The notes under the pieces were generated by a model, which ran no database searches, had not been told where the DNA came from, and saw nothing but the letters and a program-made list of their open reading frames with translations. From Lantana camara (lineage: Eukaryota > Streptophyta > Magnoliopsida > Lamiales > Verbenaceae), in contig CM074855.1 in assembly GCA_037501455.1 (NCBI GenBank), forward strand, positions 34,629,001 to 34,693,000: a DNA stretch of 64,000 nucleotides. The letters are read 5' to 3'. Positions 11,599 to 24,800 of this stretch are shown piece by piece. The position numbers were made by a program, and so were the translations under genes. How positions within the stretch are numbered: the first letter of the stretch is position 1; each line of letters begins with the position of its first letter.

Positions 11599-12070
11599 TG
11601 TTATGAAGCTGCTTACCTTCTCACTAATTCACAGCAAATTCAGTTGAAGGCAGTAGAATTAAACTCACTTAAAAAGTGTGAAATTGTGCTGAAGAGATTT
11701 GAGGGAGAGAGCAGAGATTAGAGAGATTAGAGATGAGATTGAGAGAGATTAGAGACGAGGTTGAGAGAGAGAGAGAGAGAGATTCTGGAAAAGATTTTTA
11801 TCATTCAAAGCTGCCTTACAAGGCCAACACAGCGTACAATATATAGGTAAATGTATCAGCCAAACATCCTACTACAAAGTCAAAATTACAATTTAAAATT
11901 CATGAAAGCGTATAACAACTCTTAAGTAGAAATCTAATTCCTTCAGCTTCCCAAAACGATGCCGCATTGCTCTCAAAAGCGTTATCAGAAATGCCCCAAA
12001 ACTTGAAGAAACGCACTCTCCGATCTTGCACTTCTTCTGAACGAGAGTTATGACAGTTTTGCATATGACA
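11599..12070 (-). repeat. Gene-capturing element, 5' LTR
   Basis: It is 472 bp, next to the primer-binding variant at about 11574-11598. It lacks 13 bases of the GA-rich tract present in the other LTR. It is followed by gattt. Confidence 0.9.
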
Positions 12071-12989
12071 GATTTCAGTAGCTTCAGGGGTCTTGGGGCC
12101 TTGCAATTTCTGACGTGTTATGTTCGTCGTGTGCCTTATATCTTCAGGTGAATGGATGGTTAATCTCATTGTTGTAAGATTCCAGATATTCTATCTTTTT
12201 ATAATTACTCGAACTTCGCTGTAATGGATTTCGTGAGATTTTTCAATATCCATTGATATGCTGGGATTGAAAATGCCTAATTCCTCCTTAGTTGCTGTAA
12301 TGATTACCATCATTGTTGTTGAATAAATAATGTATTAGGCTAAAGTCTCTATTGAAAATTCATGCAGATTCCTGAGTGTTTGAGATTTTCCAAGACTTGC
12401 AATTTTTTTTTATTTTTGAATGAATGCTGTGGACCAGTGGTTGTGAAATGCTCAAATTTCCCCACTTATTTGTTGCAATCATTAATTAAGTAATGTTTGC
12501 TTCCTATGTTGCTCTTTGTAATGATTACAGCATAAGTGGGTGATTTGTTGAACTTTAAGATTTCCTTGAAGGAATTCATGTAGAATCTTTATTGGGTATT
12601 AGATATTTGTGGTGCAATAATGCAATTATGATGAAATGTCCCTAATTAAACCTTGTTTACCCGGTCACATATTTAATTGTTGAGGGGAAATAGTTGAGGC
12701 AGTCAGTTATACCTCGTTGAGCATGCTGTCTAAATTTGGGTCTTTACTCAGTTTGCAACCATTAAACCTTGGAAGTAGCTATGCCAGGCGGCCTGAATTT
12801 TGAGAGTTGAAGTTTCTCGGATTTGCTCGAGGAAGGAGGGGGTGCTGCTCGAATTTTCAATACTATTGAGGTAATTCCCAAGCTCTCTCCTTGAGTTATT
12901 TTCCTCGAATTGCTTGGATTGGATTTTATATGTCGAGATGCTTTCCCTACCATAATAGCTATTCGTCGGGTTGGAATAGCGGAGTTGAT
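12071..12989 (+). other. Upstream region of the Tat antisense gene
   Basis: AT-rich plus-strand sequence between the copia insertion and the first good ATG of the accessory gene (12990). Pyrimidine runs and GT/AG pairs could mark leader introns, but none can be fixed. A frame without stops reaches back to 12891 with no ATG until the MSRCF and MSDEW methionines. Confidence 0.4.
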
Positions 12990-15118
12990 ATGAGTGACGA
13001 GTGGGGTGCTCGGATTGAGGGGGCTGTTGAGGGCTCAAGTGTCGGTGTCGAGGCCGTCAGGGCTGAGGAGAACACCGTAGTGGAGACGACGAATGAGGTC
13101 ATGGGGACTGATTGTATTGTAGATAACAAGAAAGGGGTTTGCTTCAAACCATCCGAAATGTCGTCAAACATAAGTGATTCGGAGTTTAACGAGCTAAGGA
13201 GTTTGTTTCATATTCCAGATTTCTTTGAGATTATATGACCATTGCCTCACGAGAGGATTACTTCACCACCTGAGGGCACTATAGCGGCATATACCGATGC
13301 ATTTACTTGCGGTTTTCGACTCCCGATTGGGCCCGATGCGCTTGAGTTATATAAGGCGACGGGAGTTAGTCTGAGCCAATTAGCACCCAAACTGTATGTG
13401 ATAATCCATTGTTTCTTCGTGATCATGGCGTGCCTGGGAGAAGTACCCTCGGTGGTGAATTTTGCAAAACTTTATAGGACTCAGCGGTCTAGTCGATCGG
13501 CTGCCGATGTGGCAGATGCTAGATACCTTTGTATTACGCCTCAGAGTGATGCTCCTCGTTTAGATACTGATACTCTATATGACAGGACTTGGAAGAATCG
13601 ATTTGTATTTATTAGAAATACGAGGGGCGATTCATGGGGTGTACCCAAGAAGTGGGTTATTCCTGGAAAACGAGCTAAGAAAGCTCGAGCTGGATCGGTC
13701 GAAGATGAGTCAAGTGCGATCTCAAGTGACTCGATAAAGACATGGAAGTAATTGGGGTGTTTATCTGTCGTTAAACTGTTGGCTGAGCGAAATCTTTCTT
13801 GGGCCGGTATATCTCCCGTTTCGATTGGCTCGGAGCCGTTAGGTAGCTTTTATTATCTTACAGCTTCGACCCTTATCTCTTTTCTGTTGTTATACTCCAG
13901 CTTTTGAGTACGAAAATTCTAAGTATCTTGTTCGTGCTAATGTGTTCTTGTTTTGTGCTTTCCAGGCATCGATGACTTGATGAATGCCCAGGTGGAACTT
14001 GCGCTTGCTCAGGCGGTTGGAGGGAACAAGGTCGTTCGGCGTAAGCCCGGGAAAAGAAAGCGGGCCTCTTCGGATCAACAACATCCCAGCTCTGAATGCA
14101 CATTAGAGTCGATCCGAGAAGAACCTATGGAACTTGCCCCCCTTGTCGGTGATAAGGACGGACAATCTGATCCTCTCGTGCCTTCTTCAGCTGATCTTGT
14201 TGCTGAGGGGTCCCACACTACGCACCCTAGAGTGGATAATCTTGTGGAAGAGAGGTGCTTGAATCATCGTGCTAGGGACGTCGAAGTGATTGTCGCTTTA
14301 GATAATTTTCCGCCTTCTACGAGCATGCCGATAGCATTGGGCACCTCTACACCTTTGAGGGGTGGAGCTAGTAGAGGAGAGGCGCCTAACAATCAAGATT
14401 TGGTGGAAGCTTCTGATTTAGATAACGAGAATCAGCTGCCCGTTCATGACCAGCCCCGCGAGGTGCAAGGACTTTCCGATGCGATATTTAACTCGGAGCA
14501 ACTGGAGCATGATCTTCAGTGCTTGGGGCAAGTCGATTTTCAAGCCAACCAGCTAGCTATGAGAGAGGGTGTCACGGTAGTTTCCATATTTAGTCATTTT
14601 CGTCATTTCAATTTTTTATACTTATGCTGATATGGAGTAACATGCTGAACCCTTATACTTGGTGTATTTTCAGGATCTTATGCTGAGGATCGAGCACTCT
14701 TCTCGCTTAGCTTCTTGGTATAATAACATGAAAGTCATGTATAAACAGCTATATAAGCGAGCCAAGACCGATCTCGATGCACAAATTAAGGCTTCTGAGA
14801 GCCTTCGAGGCAGGTTCGAGAAGGCGAGGGAAACTATCCAGACACAAAAGAGTCAGTGTGCGAGGACCCAAGCGCTTCAAGACTAGGTGTTGGAGCTTAA
14901 GAAGGTGATCGAGGAGATGAAGGAGAAATCGACGAGCGACGATCGCCTAATGGTTTTATCCAAGGAAAGATTTGATGGGAGTGAGAGGGCACGCTTGGAA
15001 CTAAGAGTGAAGCTTGAGGAAAGCGAGAAAGAACGCATGGAGTTGAGCGCGAAGCTTGAGGAGCACGAGCTTGCCTCCGCTGCTCGAACTCGTTCGGATG
15101 TAGACGAGGGGGTGAAGC
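12990..15118 (+). pseudogene. Tat antisense accessory gene (putative gypsy-type transposase-like, Pfam Transposase_28 type), 5' part
   Basis: The gene lies on the strand opposite to gag-pol. The first coding block starts MSDEWGARIEG (12990) and runs to 13748 with one in-frame TGA at 13236-13238. After the stop it has PLPHERITSPPEGTIAAY and FRLPIGPDALELYKATGVSL, the signature I associate with the Putative gypsy type transposon family (PF04195). An apparent intron runs from about 13748 to TTTCCAG at 13965. A basic segment KVVRRKPGKRKRA follows, then acidic low-complexity sequence. A second apparent intron runs from about 14577 to TTTTCAG at 14672. The rest is a long coiled coil (ELKKVIEEMKEK) with an in-frame TAG at 14884-14886. 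The gene is cut by LARD-A after 15118 and resumes in frame at 25988. Its function is unknown; such genes are carried by many Tat elements. Confidence 0.75.
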
Positions 15119-18100
15119 TGTAACGCCCCGGTTTTTCAATTTTATTAATATACCTTATTTGCTTCTAAATTGCGCAATTTAATTATTTAATTATGTGAGT
15201 AATTGTTTTACGTGTTTTATATTTAACTTTATTATAATTGTTATTATTTTATTACATTATATTATAACATATTATGTTAATTAATCATGTTTTACTTAAT
15301 TAATTGTTTATTAATATTTATATATATATATATATTTATACGTACTATATATATATATATATATATATGCATGGAGAATTTTATTTATGCATGAAAATCA
15401 TATTTTTGCATGGGATTTAATATAATTATGCATGAGAATAAATTATGCATGGAGAATTAAATATGCATGCATGCAAATCATAATTGTGCATGGGAATTTT
15501 ATACATTATGCATGAATTGCATGATTAAGTTTGTTCGTTTATTTTGTGCTTCGTTTTTATATGATATGATATCAAATTGCCACGAAATTGTAATATGTTG
15601 TACGTATATGTGTTATGAATATGATTTTATGCTCAATTTATATTTTTGAATTCATTTGTTATGTTAACGAATTAAATTTTAATTGAGGAACCAAAACGGG
15701 AGCTAACGAGCACTTAGCGTACCCTTGGTTCCGAATTTAATATCTTGAGCTCGGGAACTCGGATTCGAGTTCCGTCAACTCCGCTGAACTCGTAACGAAA
15801 ATTCGAGTTTAGTAAACTTAGCCTTATAATTTTCCCAATTCATTTGAAACTCCGAAATCCAACCGAAAAACGAAAGGGAGACCAACTTGACCTTGTTGCA
15901 CCAATTGAACCATATCTCACCCAAACCATAACCAAACTAACCATGGTTTGATTCCTTTTAACCCTAACTCAACCATCTATCAGTACATATCAAGCCCTAA
16001 CCGATATTATCCTCTCACAAACCCCAAACTTCAGCCAAAGCTTCTGCCTCTCTCTCCAGTCCCGTAACCCTCCATCCCTTGAAGATTTTGGAGCTCAAAT
16101 CTTCTTCAAACTTCAACCAATCATCAAGGTAAGCTTAGGGTTGTAATATATGATTAATTCTGAGCATTTTCATCCTTCCATTCACAAGTTTGAGCATGGT
16201 TTCATCCATTTCTGGCCATTTTACCGAAAAATGGAGTTTTGTACAAATTCTTGATCTTCCTCGTTTCTTTATGGTTTTGATCGATTCCAAGCCTGATATT
16301 AATTGTTTTGACTTCCTCATAACATTTATGATCTTTGATTTCATGGTTGTTGAGACATATATGAGATATCACTTATGAAATTTTCAGAAATTCCACGGGA
16401 AGGTCACGTATGCTTCCATGCTTTAATTGATCACTTTTGGAACTGAATTACTTGTTGAATATATGATATTTTGCTGCTTATTGTTGGCCTTAACTGAGTT
16501 GATTGGATGGAGAAGGATTGAACGCAAGCGTGCCCTGTTTTCTTCAAGTGTATGCCCTGTTTTGGACCGATTTTCAGCTGTCCTTTTTGCTGCGATTCCT
16601 TCTTCCTTTTTGTTGTCTCTTTCATGGGTTCTTGGTGTGGGTTTAGTTGAGTTCTTGCAGCCCTTTCATACCTTGTTTAGCCTCCTTTGTTGCCTCGTTT
16701 TCCTACGTTTTTAGCTACCCTGTTTCTGCGCCAGTTTTGTTAAAAACAGGGGCTGCTGCTGCTCGCGACACGGGGGTGTCGTTTGCTGCTTTTCCGGCGA
16801 GGCACGGGGGTGCAGACTTGACCTGGGATTTCTGTACCGAGACACGGGCGTGTCTCGGTCTAAGCGTGGAGGGTGACACGGGGGTGTCACCCCGTTTTCT
16901 GGACTTTCCTTGCTGAGTGCTGGGACTGCTACTGCTGCTGCTGCTGATTGTTATTCCCTTGCATACTTGGTTGTGTGGTGTGTTGTGCTCCTGCATGCAT
17001 GTGTGAGGTTGTGTAAATATATATGTATTTGTGTGTGTGTTATTTATGTTGCATGCATGTTGGTGTATAATATATAGTATATATATAGGTGTTAGAGTGT
17101 GCATGCATGGGGTGTAATTGTGTGTGTACGTGCATGTGTTGCATGCATGTATATAATATATATAGCATATAATATGTATAGAATATATAGTATGTATAAT
17201 TATGCATGTAATATATAATATATATGCATGCATGGGTAGGTTGTGTGTGTGTACGTGTAGTTATGTATATATTATATATATTATGTATATTTATTATATA
17301 TTCTAAATATTATTTGATTTAATTTAATTCTTGAAATTAATTGATTTCCATTTCGCGTATTTAATTATCGACTTTTGATTGAACGTTTATTTATTCTATT
17401 CCTAAATGTGAATATGAATATTATATGTGTTGTGCTTATTAATTGAATTTTAGATTAATTGATATGCATTATGAATTTATGAATTTATGAATATTATGAA
17501 TATTGTAAATTTATGAAAATTTATATGAATTTTATGAACTTATGAAATTGAATGAAATATATGAACGAATGAATGATTATATGTTTTAAATTTCTTAATC
17601 GTGCACATGAACACTTTATTGATATAATATGATCATTTATGCATTCATATCATATTCACTTCATTGCCGTGCGTCATATATGGTTCATTAAGAGTCTTGA
17701 GTCTCACGAACACGTCTTGTGGTCTTTTGTACAGTTTGTCTCCAGGGTGGAGAGCTTTTGATCGTTCAAGCACTTGATAACTCGTTCCTTGTTTCATCAC
17801 TGTTAAGGTGAGGGTGGTTTTTGTTTTAGCTATGTAACAAACCCTACAACCCTTATGTGAAAAGCTTTGGCCAAAACCTTATGATTATATATATATATGG
17901 TTTTCAAATGAAGTTATCGAGTAAATCCTTCTGAATTATACGTATGAGCGTATATAAGCTTGAAAATGGTTTTGTAATGAGGCTATGCTCCAAACCGTGT
18001 GTCTTCATGCTAGCTATGGATTAGGATGACACGGAGAGGTACGTATATAACATATGCCGAATTACACGGTAAGGTATGATTTCTTATAGTATGTATCATA

Positions 18101-19235
18101 TGTATGTATTGACATGTTTTGGCGAGACACATTTATTACTTATTACAGAACGGGCCCCGGGACTTAGTATATGTGGCTAACCGAGGAAGCAAGGGCTGAC
18201 GGGGATCCCATATACTAGTCCCACTATTTAAACAGCGGTACTGGACCTCGTCAGGAGATTGGCGGGGAAAGGGAGCTGAGTGCCATCTGGGGAGTCATGT
18301 AACCCCTTTTGGTCAAAGACAGGGTGGTCGGGCCTTGCAAACCCACCACCAACCCGGAGGAAGAAGGTTGGAATTAATTATAATTGAATGATTGATTGAC
18401 TGATTGATTATCGATTGATAGGCACTGTGCGGGAAGGCCGGGAATCGGATTGCCCAAACAATATATTTAGGACTTGATTTATGGTCTGCCTGTATTATGA
18501 TATATTGCATGATCACCTAATCAATATATTATTGATATTTGTCGTACACGGTCGGAGTTTGGATGGAGGTTGTGCACGCTCACTCGCCGAGCCTTATTGA
18601 TTGATTATGATTTATGAACTTAATGGATTTAATATGATTAGTCGTAAAGTCTGAGCATTGCTGATTCATTCTCTTGCCCTTTTGGGAGCTAATTTCAAAG
18701 AAAACCTTGCTCGGAATTTATGACTTGCATGTGCATGTTTTTATATATGTATCGCTCCTGCTCACTCAGTCTTCTAGAGACTGACCCCTCTCCCTCCCCA
18801 CTCTTTTAGTGTGCAGGTTGGATCTTTGGAGTTCGGGCTAGGCGGAGGTGTTGGAGTTTTAAGTTGGTCGCGTTAGGTTAGGAGAGTCTTTGCACTCACT
18901 CATGTATTGAATTTATGTCTGTATCGATTCTTTGGTATCATGAATTTGAATAATTATGAAATTATTAGTGAATTGCTCTTACGGGGTATTGTTATGTTTC
19001 AAAAGAGGCCTGAAGAGCCCAAATTCCGTTTATGATTGGTATGTTTGAACTCTGGCTTTTCTGCATTATATTTTAAGGATTGGTAACCGTTGTCTAGCTC
19101 CGCCTGGCTTAGGAAAGTTTTTTTTTATGTTGTCTCCCGTTCGCTAGGGTTTGATACGGGTGCGGATTTACTATTTCGTTACTCGTGTTGAGCCTTAGTG
19201 CGGGGGATGTGGTGCCTCACGTGCGGGGTGCTACA
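15119..19235 (+). repeat. LARD-A 5' LTR
   Basis: It begins TGTAACGCCCCGGTTTTTC. Landmarks: AT-rich 5' third with (TA)n at about 15320-15368; TTGAGCTCGGGAACTCGGAT block at 15743; donor-like AAG|GTAAG with GT at 16129-16130; palindromes 16766-16891; CTG repeat near 16925; TGCATG-rich segment near 17000-17240; GGGCCCCGGGACTT at 18151; acceptor-like GTGCAG ending 18816; complementary arms at 18837-18847 and 19098-19108. A 172-codon minus-strand frame at 16715-17233 (repeated in the other LTR) is a by-product of TGCATG and (TG)n sequence and is not annotated as a gene. Confidence 0.95.
16766..16891. repeat. Palindrome cluster of LTR-A, left copy (4 units)
   Basis: Units are CGACACGGGGGTGTCG (16766-16781), GCACGGGGGTGC (16802-16813), GAGACACGGGCGTGTCTC (16839-16856) and GGTGACACGGGGGTGTCACC (16872-16891). 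All have exact arms round an AC-GGGG/GGGC-GT centre. Arm sequences differ between units while each stays self-complementary. Confidence 0.95.
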
Positions 19236-19243
19236 TCCTTAAG

Positions 19244-19255
19244 TGGTATCAGAGC
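19244..19255 (+). other. Primer-binding site of LARD-A (tRNA-iMet type)
   Basis: TGGTATCAGAGC lies 8 bases after the 5' LTR, with the same CCTTAAG spacer as LARD-B. Confidence 0.95.
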
Positions 19256-21648
19256 CCGGTTGCAAAACCGGTGTTCTTGAGTCGTGTTGGAGGCAGTCTA
19301 AGTCGAACGGCATAGGGACTATGTGATATTGTGTGCATTGCATCGATCCTGAATATGGAATTTGGTGTCCTTAAGAATTTTGTGAAGCACTTGTTGCATT
19401 TTATATGGATTCTTGTCTTTCGTATTGAATATGTGCCATGAGCATGCACTAATCGCATGCATCTATTCTTGAAATAAGTTATGGTTCCCAGGTTATAAAG
19501 ATGATATCAAACCACGGCCAAGTTCTAGGACAAAGAAGATTGATTGCAAACCTTTCTGAGACATGGAAGATATGGAGCAACAAATGGAAACGGTAAAGAG
19601 AGGAAATCATGCGGTCAAGTATAAGCAATTGGAGATGAATTAAATTCCCAAAGGATAAGCGCGGAGTTCTTGATCGAGGTAACGATTAGATGTGAAGGTC
19701 GAATTTCGAGGAGAAGTTTGGATACTAATTCTGTGGACGTGGAGGAATTAAGGATTACGGAATTTCAATCTCGGATAGTGGAAGATACAAGTGATGCAAC
19801 TCATGGAAAACTTGAAGACCGTGGGAAAGGCAAGGGATAATCACCAAGTCAAAGTAACCTCGGGATTGGAGGAACGAGGAAAAGCTACCGAGCTAATAGC
19901 TTATCACCTTGGTGACAGGTTCCAAAACATTCATAGCATGTGCATCATATTTCGCATTAATTGTTTATTCTTTTAACCTTATGGTTATCCGTGCATTTCT
20001 AATTGGCTTTGTTATGCTAATGTGTTGTATAACTGTTTGATGTAAATTGACACATGCATTGTCATTTTAACCCAACATGCATTTTAGTGTTTACTTGATA
20101 GGAAGCCTTTCGCCCCAACTATCAAGTATCAGTTCAACCGAATCGCATCCGAGTTATGAGGAAGAGAAATAATAGGATAACATAAGAAGGAAGGTGAATC
20201 TGGGGAAATAAGAACTTCTATTAAGGGATAGATTAACGAAAACAAGAATTCAGAAGGAGAAGTGAGATTAGAGTTCCGGACAAGATTAAGAAAGGAGTTT
20301 CGGACATCAAGAAAACTAGGGAAGGAGTTGAAAGGCCAAATCTTTGATTTTTATATCAGTTAAAACCCCACCAAATGGGGTTTACTCATCAAGAGTTTCG
20401 ATAAGAGAAGAATTGATGGAGTTCAACTCGGTACAATAGAAATTTAAGGGGGAGAGCACGACCGAGGAACAAATTGAAGATTGAATGGGTGCTCGAAGGA
20501 ATATTTTAGTGAGAGTAATGGAATTGCAAACTAAGGAAGACCTGGAAGTCCTATTAGTGATGATCAGAAATAAATAAGACGGTTTGAATGGATAAGTATC
20601 AAGAGGGGAGTTAAATTACTAAATACGGTTGAGGTCTATCACCAGGAATAAAGGAAATGATTTAGAGAATATTCTTATGTGTAGAACATGGATCTGGGGA
20701 TAACAGAATAATAAGGAAGCTTCTGGGAACTCCTAAGTCAGAATTGACAAGAGAGAGTGACGAATCAAGTTGGTATACGATGGAATGATAGCAATCATGA
20801 GTAATCCAATAGGGTACAACAGAGGGTTTAATAATGACAATATTATTGAGTCCTCGGTTAGTCCCATGTTACTTCGGAGGGAAATATAAGAAGGAATTAA
20901 ACCGGAAAGGATGATCATTGGAGGATTTACATCAAATTTCAAAACGCATCAAGAACATTCTGTCTTAGATCCAAGAGATGCAGAGTCAGATGCAGAATAC
21001 AACCTTAAAGGGGTTAAAAAGGAATGAACGGATAATATGAACGAAAAATAGAAAAGGATTCATGCTAAGGTAGATCCTAATAAAGAACACCTCAAGGTAG
21101 GGATTGAATCGTCAGGGTTGTCAGGAGTAGTTATCCTTGAGGGTATTTCAAACTCCGATATGGGTAGGATAGTAGCTATGGACCTAACTTCAAGACGGAT
21201 GGTCTAAGGGTATTCGGGAGGTCAAACTTGGTTAACTACAAAGAGTTGGTTGAAGGAAGATTAAGGGAAATAATGAAGACTGGAAACAGTACCAGGCAGA
21301 AGGGATCTAAGAAGTATAACCCCTGAAGAGGTTAAAGACAAACTGAGCACTGAATCTATCTTCTGGACAGATGATACACTGAACAGCGACAACTCACAAT
21401 TTTAAAACTTTGCAACTACGGTGAACGGTACTTATAGCATCCATGATACATACATTCATGCAAATTTAACTTAATAATTTCTTTGTTATGTGCTTTGTTT
21501 TCTTACCAAGTTAAATTACTTGAAGTAATTAATGATTAACGTGATGATAATTGATATTTACCTTGAGGTGGCTTATGTGATTTTGAATTTGGTTTTGCGT
21601 GTGCTGCTTGGGGGTATTGGAGACTTCCTTGCTTTATTTATCTTGTTT

Positions 21649-21807
21649 GAGAGACGGGGTGCTCTCGTTATTTCTAAGAGACGGGGTTTCTCTTATTTTT
21701 GTTCGAGAGACGGGGTACTCTCTTTGTTTGCGAGAGACGGGGTTCTCTCATTGTTGCTCGAGAGACGGGGCTCTCTCCTTGTTGTTGCGAGAGACGGGGA
21801 ATCTCTC
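21649..21807. repeat. Array of GAGAGACGGGG..CTCTC hairpins before the polypurine tract (LARD-A)
   Basis: Six units of about 28 bases start near 21649, 21677, 21705, 21731, 21759 and 21788. Each has a GAGAG or AGAGA arm, ACGGGG, one to three variable bases and a CTCTC or TCTCT arm (for example CGAGAGACGGGGTTCTCTC). They lie 44-60 bases before the polypurine tract. LARD-B has a five-unit version. Confidence 0.9.
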
Positions 21808-21867
21808 ATTGTTTAATTCCAAGCGTGTTTTGAATCCGAGGACGGATTCTTTTTAAGGGGGAGAGAT

Positions 21868-24800
21868 TGTAACGCCCCGGTTTTTCAATTTTATTAATAT
21901 ACCTTATTTGCTTCTAAATTGCGCAATTTAATTATTTAATTATGTGAGTAATTGTTTTACGTGTTTTATATTTAACTTTATTATAATTGTTATTATTTTA
22001 TTACATTATATTATAACATATTATGTTAATTAATCATGTTTTACTTAATTAATTGTTTATTAATATTTATATATATATATATATATTTATACGTACTATA
22101 TATATATATATATATGCATGGAGAATTTTATTTATGCATGAAAATCATATTTTTGCATGGGATTTAATATAATTATGCATGAGAATAAATTATGCATGGA
22201 GAATTAAATATGCATGCATGCAAATCATAATTGTGCATGGGAATTTTATACATTATGCATGAATTGCATGATTAAGTTTGTTCGTTTATTTTGTGCTTCG
22301 TTTTTATATGATATGATATCAAATTGCCACGAAATTGTAATATGTTGTACGTATATGTGTTATGAATATGATTTTATGCTCAATTTATATTTTTGAATTC
22401 ATTTTTTATGTTAACGAATTAAATTTTAATTGAGGAACCAAAACGGGAGCTAACGAGCACTTAGCGTACCCTTGGTTCCGAATTTAATATCTTGAGCTCG
22501 GGAACTCGGATTCGAGTTCCGTCAACTCCGCTGAACTCGTAACGAAAATTCGAGTTTAGTAAACTTAGCCTTATAATTTTCCCAATTCATTTGAAACTCC
22601 GAAATCCAACCGAAAAACGAAAGGGAGACCAACTTGACCTTGTTGCACCAATTGAACCATATCTCACCCAAACCATAACCAAACTAACCATGGTTTGATT
22701 CCTTTTAACCCTAACTCAACCATCTATCAGTACATATCAAGCCCTAACCGATATTATCCTCTCACAAACCCCAAGCTTCAGCCAAAGCTTCTGCCTCTCT
22801 CTCCAGTCCCGTAACCCTCCATCCCTTGAAGATTTTGGAGCTCAAATCTTCTTCAAACTTCAACCAATCATCAAGGTAAGCTTAGGGTTGTAATATATGA
22901 TTAATTCTGAGCATTTTCATCCTTCCATTCACAAGTTTGAGCATGGTTTCATCCATTTCTGGCCATTTTACCGAAAAATGGAGTTTTGTACAAATTCTTG
23001 ATCTTCCTCGTTTCTTTATGGTTTTGATCGATTCCAAGCCTGATATTAATTGTTTTGACTTCCTCATAACATTTATGATCTTTGATTTCATGGTTGTTGA
23101 GACATATATGAGATATCACTTATGAAATTTTCAGAAATTCCACGGGAAGGTCACGTATGCTTCCATGCTTTAATTGATCACTTTTGGAACTGAATTACTT
23201 GTTGAATATATGATATTTTGCTGCTTATTGTTGGCCTTAACTGAGTTGATTGGATGGAGAAGGATTGAACGCAAGCGTGCCCTGTTTTCTTCAAGTGTAT
23301 GCCCTGTTTTGGACCGATTTTCAGCTGTCCTTTTTGCTGCGATTCCTTCTTCCTTTTTGTTGTCTCTTTCATGGGTTCTTGGTGTGGGTTTAGTTGAGTT
23401 CTTGCAGCCCTTTCATACCTTGTTTAGCCTCCTTTGTTGCCTCGTTTTCCTACGTTTTTAGCTACCCTGTTTCTGCGCCAGTTTTGTTAAAAACAGGGGC
23501 TGCTGCTGCTCGCGACACGGGGGTGTCGTTTGCTGCTTTTCCGGCGAGGCACGGGGGTGCAGACTTGACCTGGGATTTCTGTACCGAGACACGGGCGTGT
23601 CTCGGCCTAAGCGTGGAGGGTGACACGGGGGTGTCACCCCGTTTTCTGGACTTTCCTTGCTGAGTGCTGGGACTGCTACTGCTGCTGCTGCTGATTGTTA
23701 TTCCCTTGCATACTTGGTTGTGTGGTGTGTTGTGCTCCTGCATGCATGTGTGAGGTTGTGTAAATATATATGTATTTGTGTGTGTGTTATTTATGTTGCA
23801 TGCATGTTGGTGTATAATATATAGTATATATATAGGTGTTAGAGTGTGCATGCATGGGGTGTAATTGTGTGTGTACGTGCATGTGTTGCATGCATGTATA
23901 TAATATATATAGCATATAATATGTATAGAATATATAGTATGTATAATTATGCATGTAATATATAATATATATGCATGCATGGGTAGGTTGTGTGTGTGTA
24001 CGTGTAGTTATGTATATATTATATATATTATGTATATTTATTATATATTCTAAATATTATTTGATTTAATTTAATTCTTGAAATTAATTGATTTCCATTT
24101 CGCGTATTTAATTATCGACTTTTGATTGAACGTTTATTTATTCTATTCCTAAATGTGAATATGAATATTATATGTGTTGTGCTTATTAATTGAATTTTAG
24201 ATTAATTGATATGCATTATGAATTTATGAATTTATGAATATTATGAATATTGTAAATTTATGAAAATTTATATGAATTTTATGAACTTATGAAATTGAAT
24301 GAAATATATGAACGAATGAATGATTATATGTTTTAAATTTCTTAATCGTGCACATGAACACTTTATTGATATAATATGATCATTTATGCATTCATATCAT
24401 ATTCACTTCATTGCCGTGCGTCATATATGGTTCATTAAGAGTCTTGAGTCTCACGAACACGTCTTGTGGTCTTTTGTACAGTTTGTCTCCAGGGTGGAGA
24501 GCTTTTGATCGTTCAAGCACTTGATAACTCGTTCCTTGTTTCATCATGGTTAAGGTGAGGGTGGTTTTTGTTTTAGCTATGTAACAAACCCTACAACCCT
24601 TATGTGAAAAGCTTTGGCCAAAACCTTATGATTATATATATATATGGTTTTCAAATGAAGTTATCGAGTAAATCCTTCTGAATTATACGTATGAGCGTAT
24701 ATAAGCTTGAAAATGGTTTTGTAATGAGGCTATGCTCCAAACCGTGTGTCTTCATGCTAGCTATGGATTAGGATGACACGGAGAGGTACGTATATAGCAT

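Larger units (their letters stand above)
8455..12070 (-). mobile_element. Gene-capturing copia-like LTR retrotransposon
   Basis: Direct LTRs at 8455-8941 and 11599-12070 (minus strand TGTCATATGC..CTTCATAACA) are flanked by the 5-bp duplication gattt (8450-8454 and 12071-12075). The primer-binding region left of the right LTR reads TGGCCTCAGAGCTTAGGTT on the minus strand, a two-base variant of the iMet site TGGTATCAGAGC. An AGGAGGGAGTAA tract precedes the 3' LTR. The 2.66-kb interior has no gag, protease, reverse transcriptase or integrase of its own. Instead it holds one long frame made of pieces of plant genes. The LTRs differ at roughly six positions plus an indel, so it is fairly young. 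The copia assignment rests on primer-site and LTR style only. Confidence 0.88.
19236..21867 (+). other. LARD-A internal region (noncoding)
   Basis: This is leader-like sequence, then purine-rich sequence full of stops in all frames. No gag zinc knuckle, protease, reverse transcriptase or integrase motif is present. Parts align by eye with the LARD-B interior (GGATACTAATTC.GTGGA near 19720 and 34271; GGTGACAGGTTC near 19910 and 34472; CTTGGTAGGAAG-type block near 20095 and 34655). The two LARDs therefore share an ancestor that had already lost or never had coding sequence. The 3' end holds the hairpin array at 21649-21807. Confidence 0.88.

Noticed and set aside
8455..12070. A Pack-MULE or Helitron as the vehicle of gene capture
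   Set aside because: There are no terminal inverted repeats of MULE length and no Helitron ends. Direct LTRs, a primer-site variant and a 5-bp duplication fit an LTR retrotransposon.
16715..17233. A 172-codon minus-strand frame rich in His, Tyr and Thr, repeated at 23462-23980
   Set aside because: It is produced by TGCATG and (TG)n repeats inside the LTR-A pair. It is identical because the LTRs are, and it has no domain.
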